NCBI GenBank assembly: GCA_022828085.1
Contig: JAJEIY010000030.1
Coordinates: 1-64,000 of the forward strand
DNA length: 64,000 nucleotides
DNA from: Acidobacteriota bacterium
GTDB lineage: Bacteria; Acidobacteriota; Vicinamibacteria; Marinacidobacterales; Marinacidobacteraceae
Reading direction: 5' to 3'
Shown here: positions 36,387 to 43,909 of the stretch, in pieces
How positions within the stretch are numbered: position 1 is the stretch's first letter
Layout of the letters: each line of letters starts with the position of its first letter
The notes under the pieces: generated by a model
Databases searched by the model: none
What the model was told of the DNA's origin: nothing
The model's input: the letters and a program-made list of their open reading frames with translations, nothing else
Position numbers and translations under genes: made by a program

Positions 36387-37223
36387 ATGTCCAGGCGCGG
36401 CGCGCAACACCGGGAGGCCGGGATTCCGGCGATGGAAGTGCTGCGGATCCGCGACATCCGGCTGCACGAGGAAGTGGATCTCGCCCGGGTAGCGGCGCTG
36501 ATCGAGCGGTTGGGTTCCGACGGAATCCTCCGGAATCCCCCCATCGTCGCGCGGCTGGCCGACGGCCGCCGGCTGCTCCTCGACGGAGCGAACCGGATCG
36601 AAGCACTGAGGCGCATGGGAATGCAGCATGCCCTCGTGCAGACCGAGACGTTTGGAGATGACGCCCTGGGTCTGACTCACTGGAACCACGTGATCCGCGC
36701 CCGGGAGGCGGCGCTGATCCTTGAGGATCCGCCCGCCGCCACCGGGTTCCAGCGCCCGGGGGAGTCGCGCGGTCCGGAGGGCGAGCCCTTTTGCCGGCTC
36801 TGGTCACCTGCCGGCGAGGCCACGGCGCTCGTGGGCCCTCCCGGTCCGGCGGAGCGGGCGGCGGCGCTCCGCGAGCTCTGCACGCGCTACACGCATCCTC
36901 GCGCCCGGCTCGCCCGTATCGCGCACCGCGACCTCGATGAGGTCCGATCCGCCTACCCGGAGTTCGGCGGTCTGCTGGAGTATTCGGACATCTCGAAGGA
37001 GCAGGTGCTCGCCACGACCGAGGCCGGCGAACGGTTGCCGTCCGGGATCACCCGGTTCCTGGTTCCCCGGCGTGTCCTGGGTTTCAATCTTCCCCTGTCG
37101 TTCCTGGAAACGAACCTTCCGCTGGACGAGAAGCGCCGCCGCCTCGAGGACCTGGTGGCCGATCGCTTCGAGACCGGGCGCGTCCGCTACTACGCGGAGC
37201 CGGCCTTCGTCTTCGACGACTAG
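36387..37223 (+). CDS. ParB/SbnI/SerK-like protein, possible free-serine kinase
   Basis: The 278-residue protein begins with a ParB/sulfiredoxin-fold module: a 'RLHEEVD' motif (HEE at 27-29), GILRNPPIVARLADG and LLLDGANRIEALRRMGM (DGANR at 66-70). The second half has a distinct domain with SYPEF-like AYPEFGGLLEYSDISKEQVL, ending in YAEPAFVFDD. This two-part layout and the HEE and DG.(H/N)R motifs resemble the archaeal ADP-dependent serine kinase SerK and staphylococcal SbnI, more than chromosome-partition ParB, since there is no helix-turn-helix or ParA neighbour. A kinase making O-phosphoserine is an inference. The start could be ATG 36387 or ATG 36432; the -10 position favours the first. 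Confidence 0.65.
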   Translation: MSRRGAQHREAGIPAMEVLRIRDIRLHEEVDLARVAALIERLGSDGILRNPPIVARLADGRRLLLDGANRIEALRRMGMQHALVQTETFGDDALGLTHWNHVIRAREAALILEDPPAATGFQRPGESRGPEGEPFCRLWSPAGEATALVGPPGPAERAAALRELCTRYTHPRARLARIAHRDLDEVRSAYPEFGGLLEYSDISKEQVLATTEAGERLPSGITRFLVPRRVLGFNLPLSFLETNLPLDEKRRRLEDLVADRFETGRVRYYAEPAFVFDD

Positions 37224-37284
37224 CCGTCCCGGAGGCGGTGGGACCGCGCCCGCCGGGCGACGGGGTGATCACCGCGGCTTGGGT

Positions 37285-37290
37285 TACGAT
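37285..37290 (+). promoter_or_regulatory. -10-like TACGAT upstream of yebC
   Basis: TACGAT followed by a T-run lies 29 bases before the TTG at 37320. The leader contains AGGAGA six bases before the TTG, which fixes that codon as the start. It resembles the TACGAT-T5 element upstream of mqnE. Confidence 0.4.
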
Positions 37291-37319
37291 TTTTCACCGC
37301 ACCGCACCAGGAGAAACCG

Positions 37320-38066
37320 TTGTCGGGACACAGCAAATGGCACTCGATCCGCCACAAGAAGGCGATCGTGGACGCGAAGCGCGGCAAGGCGTTCACCCGG
37401 CTGCTCAAGGAGGTCACCATGGCCGCCCGCATCGGCGGCGGCGACCAGCAGTTCAACCCGCGGTTGCGGCTGGCGGTCGAGAAGGCGAAGGCCGGGAACG
37501 TTCCCCGCGACAACATTGACCGCGCCATCAAGAAGGGCACCGGGGATCTCCCCGGCTTCCGGCTGGAAGACGCCAGTTACGAGGGTTATGCGGCGGGCGG
37601 GGTCGCCGTCTTCGTCCAGGCGGCGACCGACAACCGGAACCGCACCGTCAGCGACGTCCGTCACCTGTTCTCCAAGTACGGCGGCAACCTGGGCGAGAGC
37701 GGCTCCGTGAACTGGATGTTCGAGAAGGCAGGCCAGTTCCTGGTGCCCAAGGGCCAGGCCTCCGAAGACGACCTGATCGACCTGGTCCTGTCGAGCGGCG
37801 GCAGCGATGTGCTCGAGGACGGCGAACACTGGGACCTGCGTTGCCCCCCCGAGGCCTTCGGGGCCGTGAGGGACGCGCTCGGGTCGAGCGGGATCCGGTG
37901 CGACAGCGAGGAGATCGCCATGCTCGCGACCCAGCATGTGCGCGTCGCCGGCGGTGAAGCCCAGCGGGTGCTCAGGCTCATGGAGGCCCTCGAAGACCAC
38001 GAGGACGTGACCGGCGTGTGGGCGAACTTCGACATGGACGACGAAGAGCTGGACGTCGCGTCCTGA
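37320..38066 (+). CDS. yebC: YebC/PmpR-family transcriptional or translational regulator
   Basis: The 248-residue product begins MSGHSKWHSIRHKKAIVDAKRGKAFTRL in a standard YebC manner (TTG start, AGGAGA upstream). It continues with RLRLAVEKAKAGNVPRDNIDRAIKKG and YEGYAAGGVAVFVQAATDNRNRTVSDVRHLFSKYGG. Family members bind DNA as regulators, and recent work links some to relief of ribosome stalling at prolines. In many genomes yebC directly precedes ruvC-ruvA-ruvB, as here, and it is probably the first gene of that operon. Confidence 0.95.
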   Translation: MSGHSKWHSIRHKKAIVDAKRGKAFTRLLKEVTMAARIGGGDQQFNPRLRLAVEKAKAGNVPRDNIDRAIKKGTGDLPGFRLEDASYEGYAAGGVAVFVQAATDNRNRTVSDVRHLFSKYGGNLGESGSVNWMFEKAGQFLVPKGQASEDDLIDLVLSSGGSDVLEDGEHWDLRCPPEAFGAVRDALGSSGIRCDSEEIAMLATQHVRVAGGEAQRVLRLMEALEDHEDVTGVWANFDMDDEELDVAS

Positions 38067-38125
38067 CCGAGCAGCCTCCGTTGGATCCGTCGAAGGCCGC
38101 CGGTGACTCCGGGATTCGTCCCGGG

Positions 38126-38632
38126 ATGCGGGTCGTCGGCCTCGATCCCGGTTCACGGATCGCCGGTTGGGGGGCAGTGGACGAAACGGAGGGCCGTCTG
38201 CGGGTCGTGGACTTCGGGGTCGTCCGGTGTCCGGCCCGCGACCCGCTCGTGCTGCGCCTTCAGAGGCTTCATCGGGAGATCGGCGAGGTCATCCAGCGGC
38301 TCCACCCCGACGAGGTCGCGGTGGAGTCGGTCTTCAGCGCGGCCAGCGCCGGGGCGGCCCTCACGCTCGGGCACGCTCGCGGCGCGGTACTGGTAGCGGC
38401 GGCAAATCTCCCCGTCGCCGAGTACAGCCCGCGCAGCGTCAAGCAGGCGCTCACCGGCTACGGGGCGGCCGGCAAGGGCTCGGTCGCCGGTATGGTGGCG
38501 AAGCGCCTCGGGATGGCCGAGCCGCCGGACGCGGAGGACGCGGCGGATGCGCTGGCCGTGGCGATCTGTCATCTCGACGCCCGGCGGGCCGCGGCCCGTC
38601 TCACCCGCGCAGTGCAGGGACGGCCGCGATGA
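38126..38632 (+). CDS. ruvC: Holliday junction endodeoxyribonuclease RuvC
   Basis: RuvC cuts Holliday junctions symmetrically. The 168-residue product starts MRVVGLDPGSRIAGWGAV, with the first catalytic aspartate in LDPGS. It continues with VAVESVFSAASAGAALTLGHARG (glutamate), YSPRSVKQALTGYGAAGKGSVAGMV and the C-terminal acidic motif DAEDAADALAVAICH. The ATG at 38126 matches the family N-terminus, although it has no strong Shine-Dalgarno; a TTG at 38081 would add 15 residues. The stop overlaps the ruvA ATG (ATGA). Confidence 0.93.
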   Translation: MRVVGLDPGSRIAGWGAVDETEGRLRVVDFGVVRCPARDPLVLRLQRLHREIGEVIQRLHPDEVAVESVFSAASAGAALTLGHARGAVLVAAANLPVAEYSPRSVKQALTGYGAAGKGSVAGMVAKRLGMAEPPDAEDAADALAVAICHLDARRAAARLTRAVQGRPR

Positions 38633-39231
38633 TCGAGCGCCTCGCCGGCCGGCTCCTCGAGACAGGCGAGGGAGAGGTGCTGATCGACGTGGGCGGCATC
38701 GGCTTCCGGCTCCAGGTGCCCTCGGGCACCGCGTCGCGCCTTCCCGCACCCGGGGACGAGGTCCGCCTCACCGTGCGCATGCTGCTCCACCGCGAGGAAA
38801 CCGTGCAGCTCTATGGCTTCGGCAGCCGGGAGGAGGCGCGCTTCTTCGACCAGCTCCGCGGGGTCAACGGCGTCGGGCCCTCGGTGGCCCTGAATCTCCT
38901 GTCGCTCTCCGTTCCCCGGCTTCGCCAGGCGATCCGGGACAAGGAAGTGAAGTTCCTCCAGGGGGCACCCGGAGTCGGGGCGAAGCTGGCGCGGCGCCTC
39001 ATCACGGAACTCGCGGAAGCGCTTCCTGACGACGAGAACGACGCGCCAGCGCCGGCGCCACGCGATCCGGTCCACGAACAGTTGGTCACCGCGTTCACGA
39101 ACCTGCAGTTCACCGACCGGCGCCGCATCGAAGAGGTCGTGCAGTCCGTCCGCGCCGAGAAGCCCGACGCCGAAGTCCAGGAACTCTTCAAGGCGGCGCT
39201 CAATCGCCTCTCTTCCCGAGGATCCGCATGA
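38629..39231 (+). CDS. ruvA: Holliday junction helicase DNA-binding subunit RuvA
   Basis: RuvA binds four-way junctions and recruits the RuvB motor. The 200-residue protein has the OB fold (1-63, MIERLAGRLLETGEGEVLID), tandem helix-hairpin-helix motifs (FDQLRGVNGVGPSVALNLLS and FLQGAPGVGAKLARRLITEL) and a C-terminal three-helix domain (about 150-200) that contacts RuvB. It overlaps ruvC by four bases and the MutS-like gene by four bases, giving a fully coupled trio. Confidence 0.95.
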   Translation: MIERLAGRLLETGEGEVLIDVGGIGFRLQVPSGTASRLPAPGDEVRLTVRMLLHREETVQLYGFGSREEARFFDQLRGVNGVGPSVALNLLSLSVPRLRQAIRDKEVKFLQGAPGVGAKLARRLITELAEALPDDENDAPAPAPRDPVHEQLVTAFTNLQFTDRRRIEEVVQSVRAEKPDAEVQELFKAALNRLSSRGSA

Positions 39232-41234
39232 CCGCGCCCTCTCCCTCGCCGGCCGACACCAACGAGTTCTGGGGCCGGGCCCAGGAACGGCTGACGGAAG
39301 CGTCCGGCCTGCTGACGCGGGTCCGCCGCGTTTCGACGGCGCGGCTGGCGGTGGTCGTGGTGGCGCTCGCCCTCGCGCTCGGCGCCGGCGACGTCGGGTT
39401 CTGGTCCCTGTGGTGGGTCCTCGTCCCGGTCGCCCTGTTTGTCTGGCTGGCCTTCGTGCACGACCGCCTGCTGACCCGGGCGCGCGGCGTCCACCACGTC
39501 GCCCAGCTCTACCACCGGGCCGCGATCCGGGTCGATCGGGACACCGAGGGGGAGGCGGGCAGTCCGGACACGCCGGCGGCCGCGATCCGGCGGGGCGGGA
39601 CTCCCGCCCACCGCAACACGGTCGACGAGGACCATCGTCTCGCGGACCGGCGCCACCGGATCTCCGATCTCGGGGAGAGTCACCTCGGCGACCATCTGGA
39701 CCTCTTCGGTTCGGGTGGACTCTTCGATCGGCTCGCCGACTGGCGGACCGACACGGGCGGCGAAACGCTCGCGGGGTGGCTGCTCCGGTCCGCGGCGCCG
39801 GAGGAGGTCGCCGGCCGCCAGTTGGCCATTCGGGAGCTCGGCGTCCGGATGGAAATCCAGGAGACGCTCGCGGCGACGGGCGCTCTCGAGCCGTGGCCGA
39901 GCACCCGATCCTCGGTGGTGCTCGATTGGCTGGCTGCCGAGGGCGGGGCCGGTGACGGGCCCGGCCGGCCCGCGTCCGGGCCGGAGGACACCTCCGTCGC
40001 ACCTTCGGGCCGACAGCCCGAGGTGCTGCTCGGGGTGCTGGCCGTCCTGCTGAGTGCGACCATGCTGGGGGGGCTCGCGCACTGGATCACGGCGGGGGAG
40101 GCGTCGTTCTTTCTCGCCGCGGTGTCCCTCTCGGCGGCGTGGGGCCTCTGGCTCCGTTCGCAGGTGCGGGACCAGGAAACCGTCCTGCGGCTGATGGAAT
40201 CGGAGATCGCCGGCATCCGGCAGATCGCGCTCTCCGTCACCTCCGAAGGATTCGAGTCGCCCCTGCTGCGGGGACTTGCCGAGCGCCTGGCGCGCGCCGA
40301 GGTGGCGCTCGGGGAGCTGGAGCGGCTGCAGGTCCGCCTCGCCGCGCGCCGCAATCTGCTCTTTGCGCCGCTCGCCGCCATGTTGTTCTGGGGCACGCAT
40401 CACCGGTGGGCCATCGAGCGCTGGCGGCGCCGTCACCAGCGGGAGGCGCGGGGATGGGTGCGGGCCGCCGGGGAGTTCGACGCCCTCCTGGCGCTCGCGC
40501 AGTACTGCATCGAGCGCCCCGGACACGTCTTCCCCGAGTTCGACGACGTGCCCGGCTTCGAAGCGCGGGGTCTCGGTCACCCGCTGATCCCGGAAGCGCG
40601 CCTGCAGCGGAACGACGTGCGGCTCGGCCGCGGGGAAGCCGACATGCTCATCGTCACCGGCTCCAACATGTCCGGGAAGAGCACCCTGCTGCGGACGATC
40701 GGCGTCAACTTCGTCCTGGCCCGGATGGGGGCGCCCACGGCCGCGACGACGTTCCGCATCGGGCCCCTCGCCCTCGGGGCCTCGATCGCCGTCCACGATT
40801 CGCTCCAGGACGGCGTGTCCCGTTTCCTGGCGGAGCTGCTGGCGCTCAAGGCGGTGCTGAACACGGGTTCGGAAGGGGAGCCGCTGCTCTTCCTGCTGGA
40901 CGAGGTCCTGCAGGGGACGAACTCGGACGACCGCCGCGCCGCGGTCGCCGCGCTCCTCCGCGAGCTGGGCCGGCGATCCGCCGTCGGCGTGATGACGACG
41001 CACGACCTGTCGCTTACGGAACTGGCTCACGAACTGCCGGGCCGCGTCCGCAACATGCATTTCACGGAGCGGGTGGTGGACGGCGCCATGGAGTTCGACT
41101 ATCAGCTCCGGGACGGAGTCCTCGCCCGCGGCAACGCGCTCGACCTCATGCGGATCCTCGACCTGCCGGCGCCCCGGGGCGAGGTGGCCGACTTCACCTC
41201 GCTGCCGGCCCCCGGACCGGGACGGGAAAACTGA
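39228..41234 (+). CDS. Membrane-spanning MutS-family ATPase
   Basis: The 668-residue protein has membrane segments at about 38-52, 58-77, 265-284 and 292-309, a core-like helical region, and a C-terminal MutS ATPase domain. The ATPase has Walker A TGSNMSGKSTLLRTIG (477-492), Walker B LLFLLDEVLQGTNSDDRRAA and the signature-region TTHDLSLTELA (590-600). It lacks the mismatch-recognition (Phe-x-Glu) domain of true MutS. Such membrane MutS homologues exist in Bacteroidetes and related phyla, but their job is unknown. The ATG overlaps the ruvA stop by four bases and ruvB follows 11 bases later, so it is expressed inside the ruv operon. A role at membrane-associated DNA processing is an inference. 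Confidence 0.85.
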   Translation: MTAPSPSPADTNEFWGRAQERLTEASGLLTRVRRVSTARLAVVVVALALALGAGDVGFWSLWWVLVPVALFVWLAFVHDRLLTRARGVHHVAQLYHRAAIRVDRDTEGEAGSPDTPAAAIRRGGTPAHRNTVDEDHRLADRRHRISDLGESHLGDHLDLFGSGGLFDRLADWRTDTGGETLAGWLLRSAAPEEVAGRQLAIRELGVRMEIQETLAATGALEPWPSTRSSVVLDWLAAEGGAGDGPGRPASGPEDTSVAPSGRQPEVLLGVLAVLLSATMLGGLAHWITAGEASFFLAAVSLSAAWGLWLRSQVRDQETVLRLMESEIAGIRQIALSVTSEGFESPLLRGLAERLARAEVALGELERLQVRLAARRNLLFAPLAAMLFWGTHHRWAIERWRRRHQREARGWVRAAGEFDALLALAQYCIERPGHVFPEFDDVPGFEARGLGHPLIPEARLQRNDVRLGRGEADMLIVTGSNMSGKSTLLRTIGVNFVLARMGAPTAATTFRIGPLALGASIAVHDSLQDGVSRFLAELLALKAVLNTGSEGEPLLFLLDEVLQGTNSDDRRAAVAALLRELGRRSAVGVMTTHDLSLTELAHELPGRVRNMHFTERVVDGAMEFDYQLRDGVLARGNALDLMRILDLPAPRGEVADFTSLPAPGPGREN

Positions 41235-41245
41235 CGGAGCGCGGC

Positions 41246-42271
41246 GTGGGTGCGCGAGAGCCTCCGCCCGGCCGCCGGGACGAGGAGTTCCATCAGACTC
41301 TCCGCCCGCGGGACTTCGGGGAGTACGTCGGCCAGACCGCCGTCCTCGAACAGCTCGAGATCAGCGTCGGCGCTGCGCGAGGCCGGGGAGAAGCCCTCGA
41401 TCATGTGCTCCTCCACGGACCTCCCGGCCTCGGCAAGACCTCGCTCGCCGCGGTGCTGGCCCGGGAGCTCGACGTTCCCATGCACACCTCCGCGGGGCCG
41501 CTCGTACCGCGCACCGGTGACATGGTGGCGCTGCTGAACGCGCTGGCGAAGGGCGAGATCCTGTTCATCGACGAGATCCACCGCCTCGCGCCCGCCGTCG
41601 CGGAAGTCCTCTATCCGGCCATGGAGGACCACTACGTGGACATCATGGTCGGCGAGAAGCTGGGCGCCCACAGCCTCCGCATCGACCTGCCGCCCTTCAC
41701 GCTGGTGGGTGCGACCACCCGCGCCGACCTGCTGACCGGCCCGCTGCGCGACCGGTTCCCGCTCGTCCACCAGCTCGAGTTCTATTCGGTCGAGGAGGTC
41801 GAACGGGTGCTTTCGCGCGCCGCGCGGGTGTTGGGGGTGCACCTCGAGCCGGACGCCGGACAGGAGATCGCCGCGCGGGCCCGGGGGACGCCGCGGGTCG
41901 CCAACAACCTGCTGCGGCGGGTGCGCGACTACGCCGAAGTGCGCAGTGATGGGGTCATTCGCCGGGACACGGCGCTCGCGCTGCTCGAGATCGCGCAGGT
42001 CGACGAACAGGGGCTCGACCGTTTCGACCGCAAGATCCTCGAGAGCCTGCTCGACAACTTTGCCGGCGGGCCGGTGGGGGTGGCCAACCTCGCCGCCACC
42101 CTCGGGATGGACAACCGCACTCTGGAAGAGGTCCACGAGCCGTATCTCATCTACCGCGGCTTCCTGCGGCGGACGGCGAAGGGACGCATGATCACCGACC
42201 GGGGCGCGAGGCACCTGGGGCGCGCCGCCTCGGGCACGCTGTTTCCGGAGACGCCGAACGCCAAGGCGTGA
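41246..42271 (+). CDS. ruvB: Holliday junction branch-migration motor RuvB
   Basis: RuvB is the hexameric AAA+ motor that drives branch migration with RuvA. The 341-residue product has LRPRDFGEYVGQ, Walker A GPPGLGKT (58-65), Walker B ILFIDEIHRL, LVGATTRADLLTGPLRDRFP (sensor and arginine finger) and a C-terminal winged-helix domain (GMDNRTLEEVHEPYLIYRGFLRRTAKGR). Start is the GTG at 41246, with ACGGAG six bases upstream; the frame is open far upstream, but that stretch is inside the MutS-like gene. The stop overlaps the queA start (GTGA). Confidence 0.96.
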   Translation: MGAREPPPGRRDEEFHQTLRPRDFGEYVGQTAVLEQLEISVGAARGRGEALDHVLLHGPPGLGKTSLAAVLARELDVPMHTSAGPLVPRTGDMVALLNALAKGEILFIDEIHRLAPAVAEVLYPAMEDHYVDIMVGEKLGAHSLRIDLPPFTLVGATTRADLLTGPLRDRFPLVHQLEFYSVEEVERVLSRAARVLGVHLEPDAGQEIAARARGTPRVANNLLRRVRDYAEVRSDGVIRRDTALALLEIAQVDEQGLDRFDRKILESLLDNFAGGPVGVANLAATLGMDNRTLEEVHEPYLIYRGFLRRTAKGRMITDRGARHLGRAASGTLFPETPNAKA

Positions 42272-43371
42272 TCCCGGCGCCGGCGACGGTCGATCGAAGG
42301 TTGCGGACTTCCGACTTCGCGTACGAACTGCCCGCGGAACTCGTTGCGCAGGCGCCGCCGGCAGCGCGGAGCGATGCCCGTCTGCTCCATCTCGGGCCCG
42401 GAGGCCGGACCGCGCACCTGGGTTTTTCCGGCCTTCCGTCGCTTCTCCGGCCGGGCGATCTGCTGGTCCGCAACGTCACCCGGGTGATCCCCGCCCGCGT
42501 GCCGGCCAGGAAGGAGGTGGGCGGCGGGCGCGTCGAGGTGTTCCTCCTCCCGGGGGACGAGGGGCCGGGAGGGCTCTTCCGGGCCCTCACCCGGCCGGCG
42601 CTGCGGCCGGGCGTCCGCCTGCTCGCCGGCGAGGGGCACCCGGTCCGCCTGGAGGTGGGAACCGATCTCGGCGGGGGGCAGCGCCGGATCCGGATCCTCT
42701 CCGGCGCGGAGGGGATTCTGGATCTTGCCGAGCAGGTGGGACGGACACCCCTGCCGCCCTACATCCGCCGCGATCCCGAGGGTTCGGAAGGGCCGGACGG
42801 GACGGACCGGGAGCGGTATCAGACCGTGTACGCCCGTTTCCCGGGTTCCGTGGCGGCGCCGACCGCCGGTCTCCACTTCGAATCCGGGATGTTCGCCCGG
42901 CTGCGCGCGAGCGGCATCGAGATCGTGGACCTGGTGCTGCACGTCGGTTACGGGACCTTCGCCCCGGTTCGGGTCGAGGACCCCCGCGACCACGACCTGG
43001 CCGCGGAGAGGTTCTTTCTTCCCGATGCGACCCGGAGGGCGGTTCTCGCCCAGTTGGCCGAGGGCCGCCGGGTGGTGGCGGTCGGGACGACCACCGTCCG
43101 GGTGCTCGAGACTCCCGGGGTCCTGGAAGGCGACGGAATTGCCGGATCGACGTCGCTGCTGATCCTCCCGGGCCATCGCTTCCGGGTGGTCTCCGCGATG
43201 CTGACCAACTTCCATCTGCCCGGCAGTTCGCTCCTCATGCTGGTCGCGGCGCTCGGCGGGACGGACGCGGTGCTCGCCGCCTATCGCGAAGCGGTGCGGC
43301 GGCGGTACCGCTTCTACTCCTACGGCGACGCCATGTTCGCGGAAAAAAGCGACGAAGCTGCCCCGCCGTGA
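42268..43371 (+). CDS. queA: S-adenosylmethionine:tRNA ribosyltransferase-isomerase
   Basis: QueA transfers and isomerises the ribosyl group of SAM onto 7-aminomethyl-7-deazaguanine in tRNA, forming epoxyqueuosine. The 367-residue protein shows FAYELPAELVAQAPP, LVRNVTRVIPARVPARKE, the diagnostic GSVAAPTAGLHFE, VDLVLHVGYGTFAPV, and FHLPGSSLLMLVAALGG with RRYRFYSYGDAMF at the end. It starts at a GTG coupled to the ruvB stop; ruvB-queA adjacency is common in bacteria. No other queuosine genes are in the window. Confidence 0.96.
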   Translation: MIPAPATVDRRLRTSDFAYELPAELVAQAPPAARSDARLLHLGPGGRTAHLGFSGLPSLLRPGDLLVRNVTRVIPARVPARKEVGGGRVEVFLLPGDEGPGGLFRALTRPALRPGVRLLAGEGHPVRLEVGTDLGGGQRRIRILSGAEGILDLAEQVGRTPLPPYIRRDPEGSEGPDGTDRERYQTVYARFPGSVAAPTAGLHFESGMFARLRASGIEIVDLVLHVGYGTFAPVRVEDPRDHDLAAERFFLPDATRRAVLAQLAEGRRVVAVGTTTVRVLETPGVLEGDGIAGSTSLLILPGHRFRVVSAMLTNFHLPGSSLLMLVAALGGTDAVLAAYREAVRRRYRFYSYGDAMFAEKSDEAAPP

Positions 43372-43382
43372 TGACGCCGCCG

Positions 43383-43408
43383 GCTTGGAACGCCGGCCTC
43401 CGGCCGGC
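43383..43408. repeat. Dispersed palindromic repeat copy (after queA)
   Basis: GGCTTGGAACGCC leads into a palindrome GCCGGCC (43392-43398), TCC, GGCCGGC (43402-43408). The same layout, with one or two base changes, is found at 47143-47171, 47262-47290 and, inverted, at 57456-57484. It lies 12 bases after queA and may also serve as a terminator. Confidence 0.65.
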
Positions 43409-43492
43409 ACCGCAGCGCGCCGCGCTGCAGGCGGTTGATCGCTGCCCGTTCCAGGGGCGCGCGGAGACGGGACCACCGGCGGGTGAGGCTCC

Positions 43493-43498
43493 TACAAT
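43493..43498 (+). promoter_or_regulatory. -10-like TACAAT nine bases before ridA ATG
   Basis: TACAAT is followed by CCGCCACCG and then ATG 43508. There is no Shine-Dalgarno in this spacer, so a leaderless message is suggested. The hexamer and spacing nearly repeat those at 36371-36376. Confidence 0.45.
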
Positions 43499-43507
43499 CC
43501 GCCACCG

Positions 43508-43909
43508 ATGAAGCGCTCGCACGTAGATAGCGGTGTCTCCTGGGAGACCGAATTCGGCTATTCCCGGGCGACCCGGGTCGGAGACCGCATCCTGGTTTCG
43601 GGAACCACCGCGACCGGGCCCGAGGGGCCGGTCGCGATCGGCGATCCGGAGGACCAGACGCGGTTCGCGCTCGAAAAGGTCCGCACCGCGATCGAGGCGC
43701 TCGGCGGCCGGCTCGAGGAAGTGGTGCGGACCCGGATCCACGTGAAGCCCGGGACCGACTGGGAGTCGGTGGCCCGGGTCCACGGGGAGTTCTTCTCCGG
43801 CGTCCGGCCCGCCTGCACGCTGACCTACGCGGATCTCATCGGCGAGGAGTACCTCGTCGAAATCGAAGTCGAGGCGATCGTCGGGTCGGCGGTTGCGGAG
43901 GACGCATGA
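43508..43909 (+). CDS. RidA/YjgF-family enamine/imine deaminase
   Basis: This 133-residue single-domain protein matches the RidA/YER057c/UK114 family: YSRATRVGDRILVSGTTATGPEG, DQTRFALEKVRTAIEALGGRLEEVVRTRIHV and the active-site region VRPACTLTYADLIGEEYLVEIEVEA. The proteins form trimers that hydrolyse reactive enamine/imine intermediates from PLP enzymes, although the exact subgroup here is uncertain; the usual RidA arginine-proline active-site motif is present as VRPACT. Its stop overlaps the ATG of the BNR gene by four bases. Confidence 0.88.
   Translation: MKRSHVDSGVSWETEFGYSRATRVGDRILVSGTTATGPEGPVAIGDPEDQTRFALEKVRTAIEALGGRLEEVVRTRIHVKPGTDWESVARVHGEFFSGVRPACTLTYADLIGEEYLVEIEVEAIVGSAVAEDA

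Noticed and set aside
36387..37223. Chromosome-partition ParB
   Set aside because: There is no helix-turn-helix, no ParA gene and no parS-like palindrome nearby; only the N-terminal fold is shared.
42200..42268. Possible preQ1 riboswitch before queA
   Set aside because: queA starts within the ruvB stop codon, so no untranslated leader exists.
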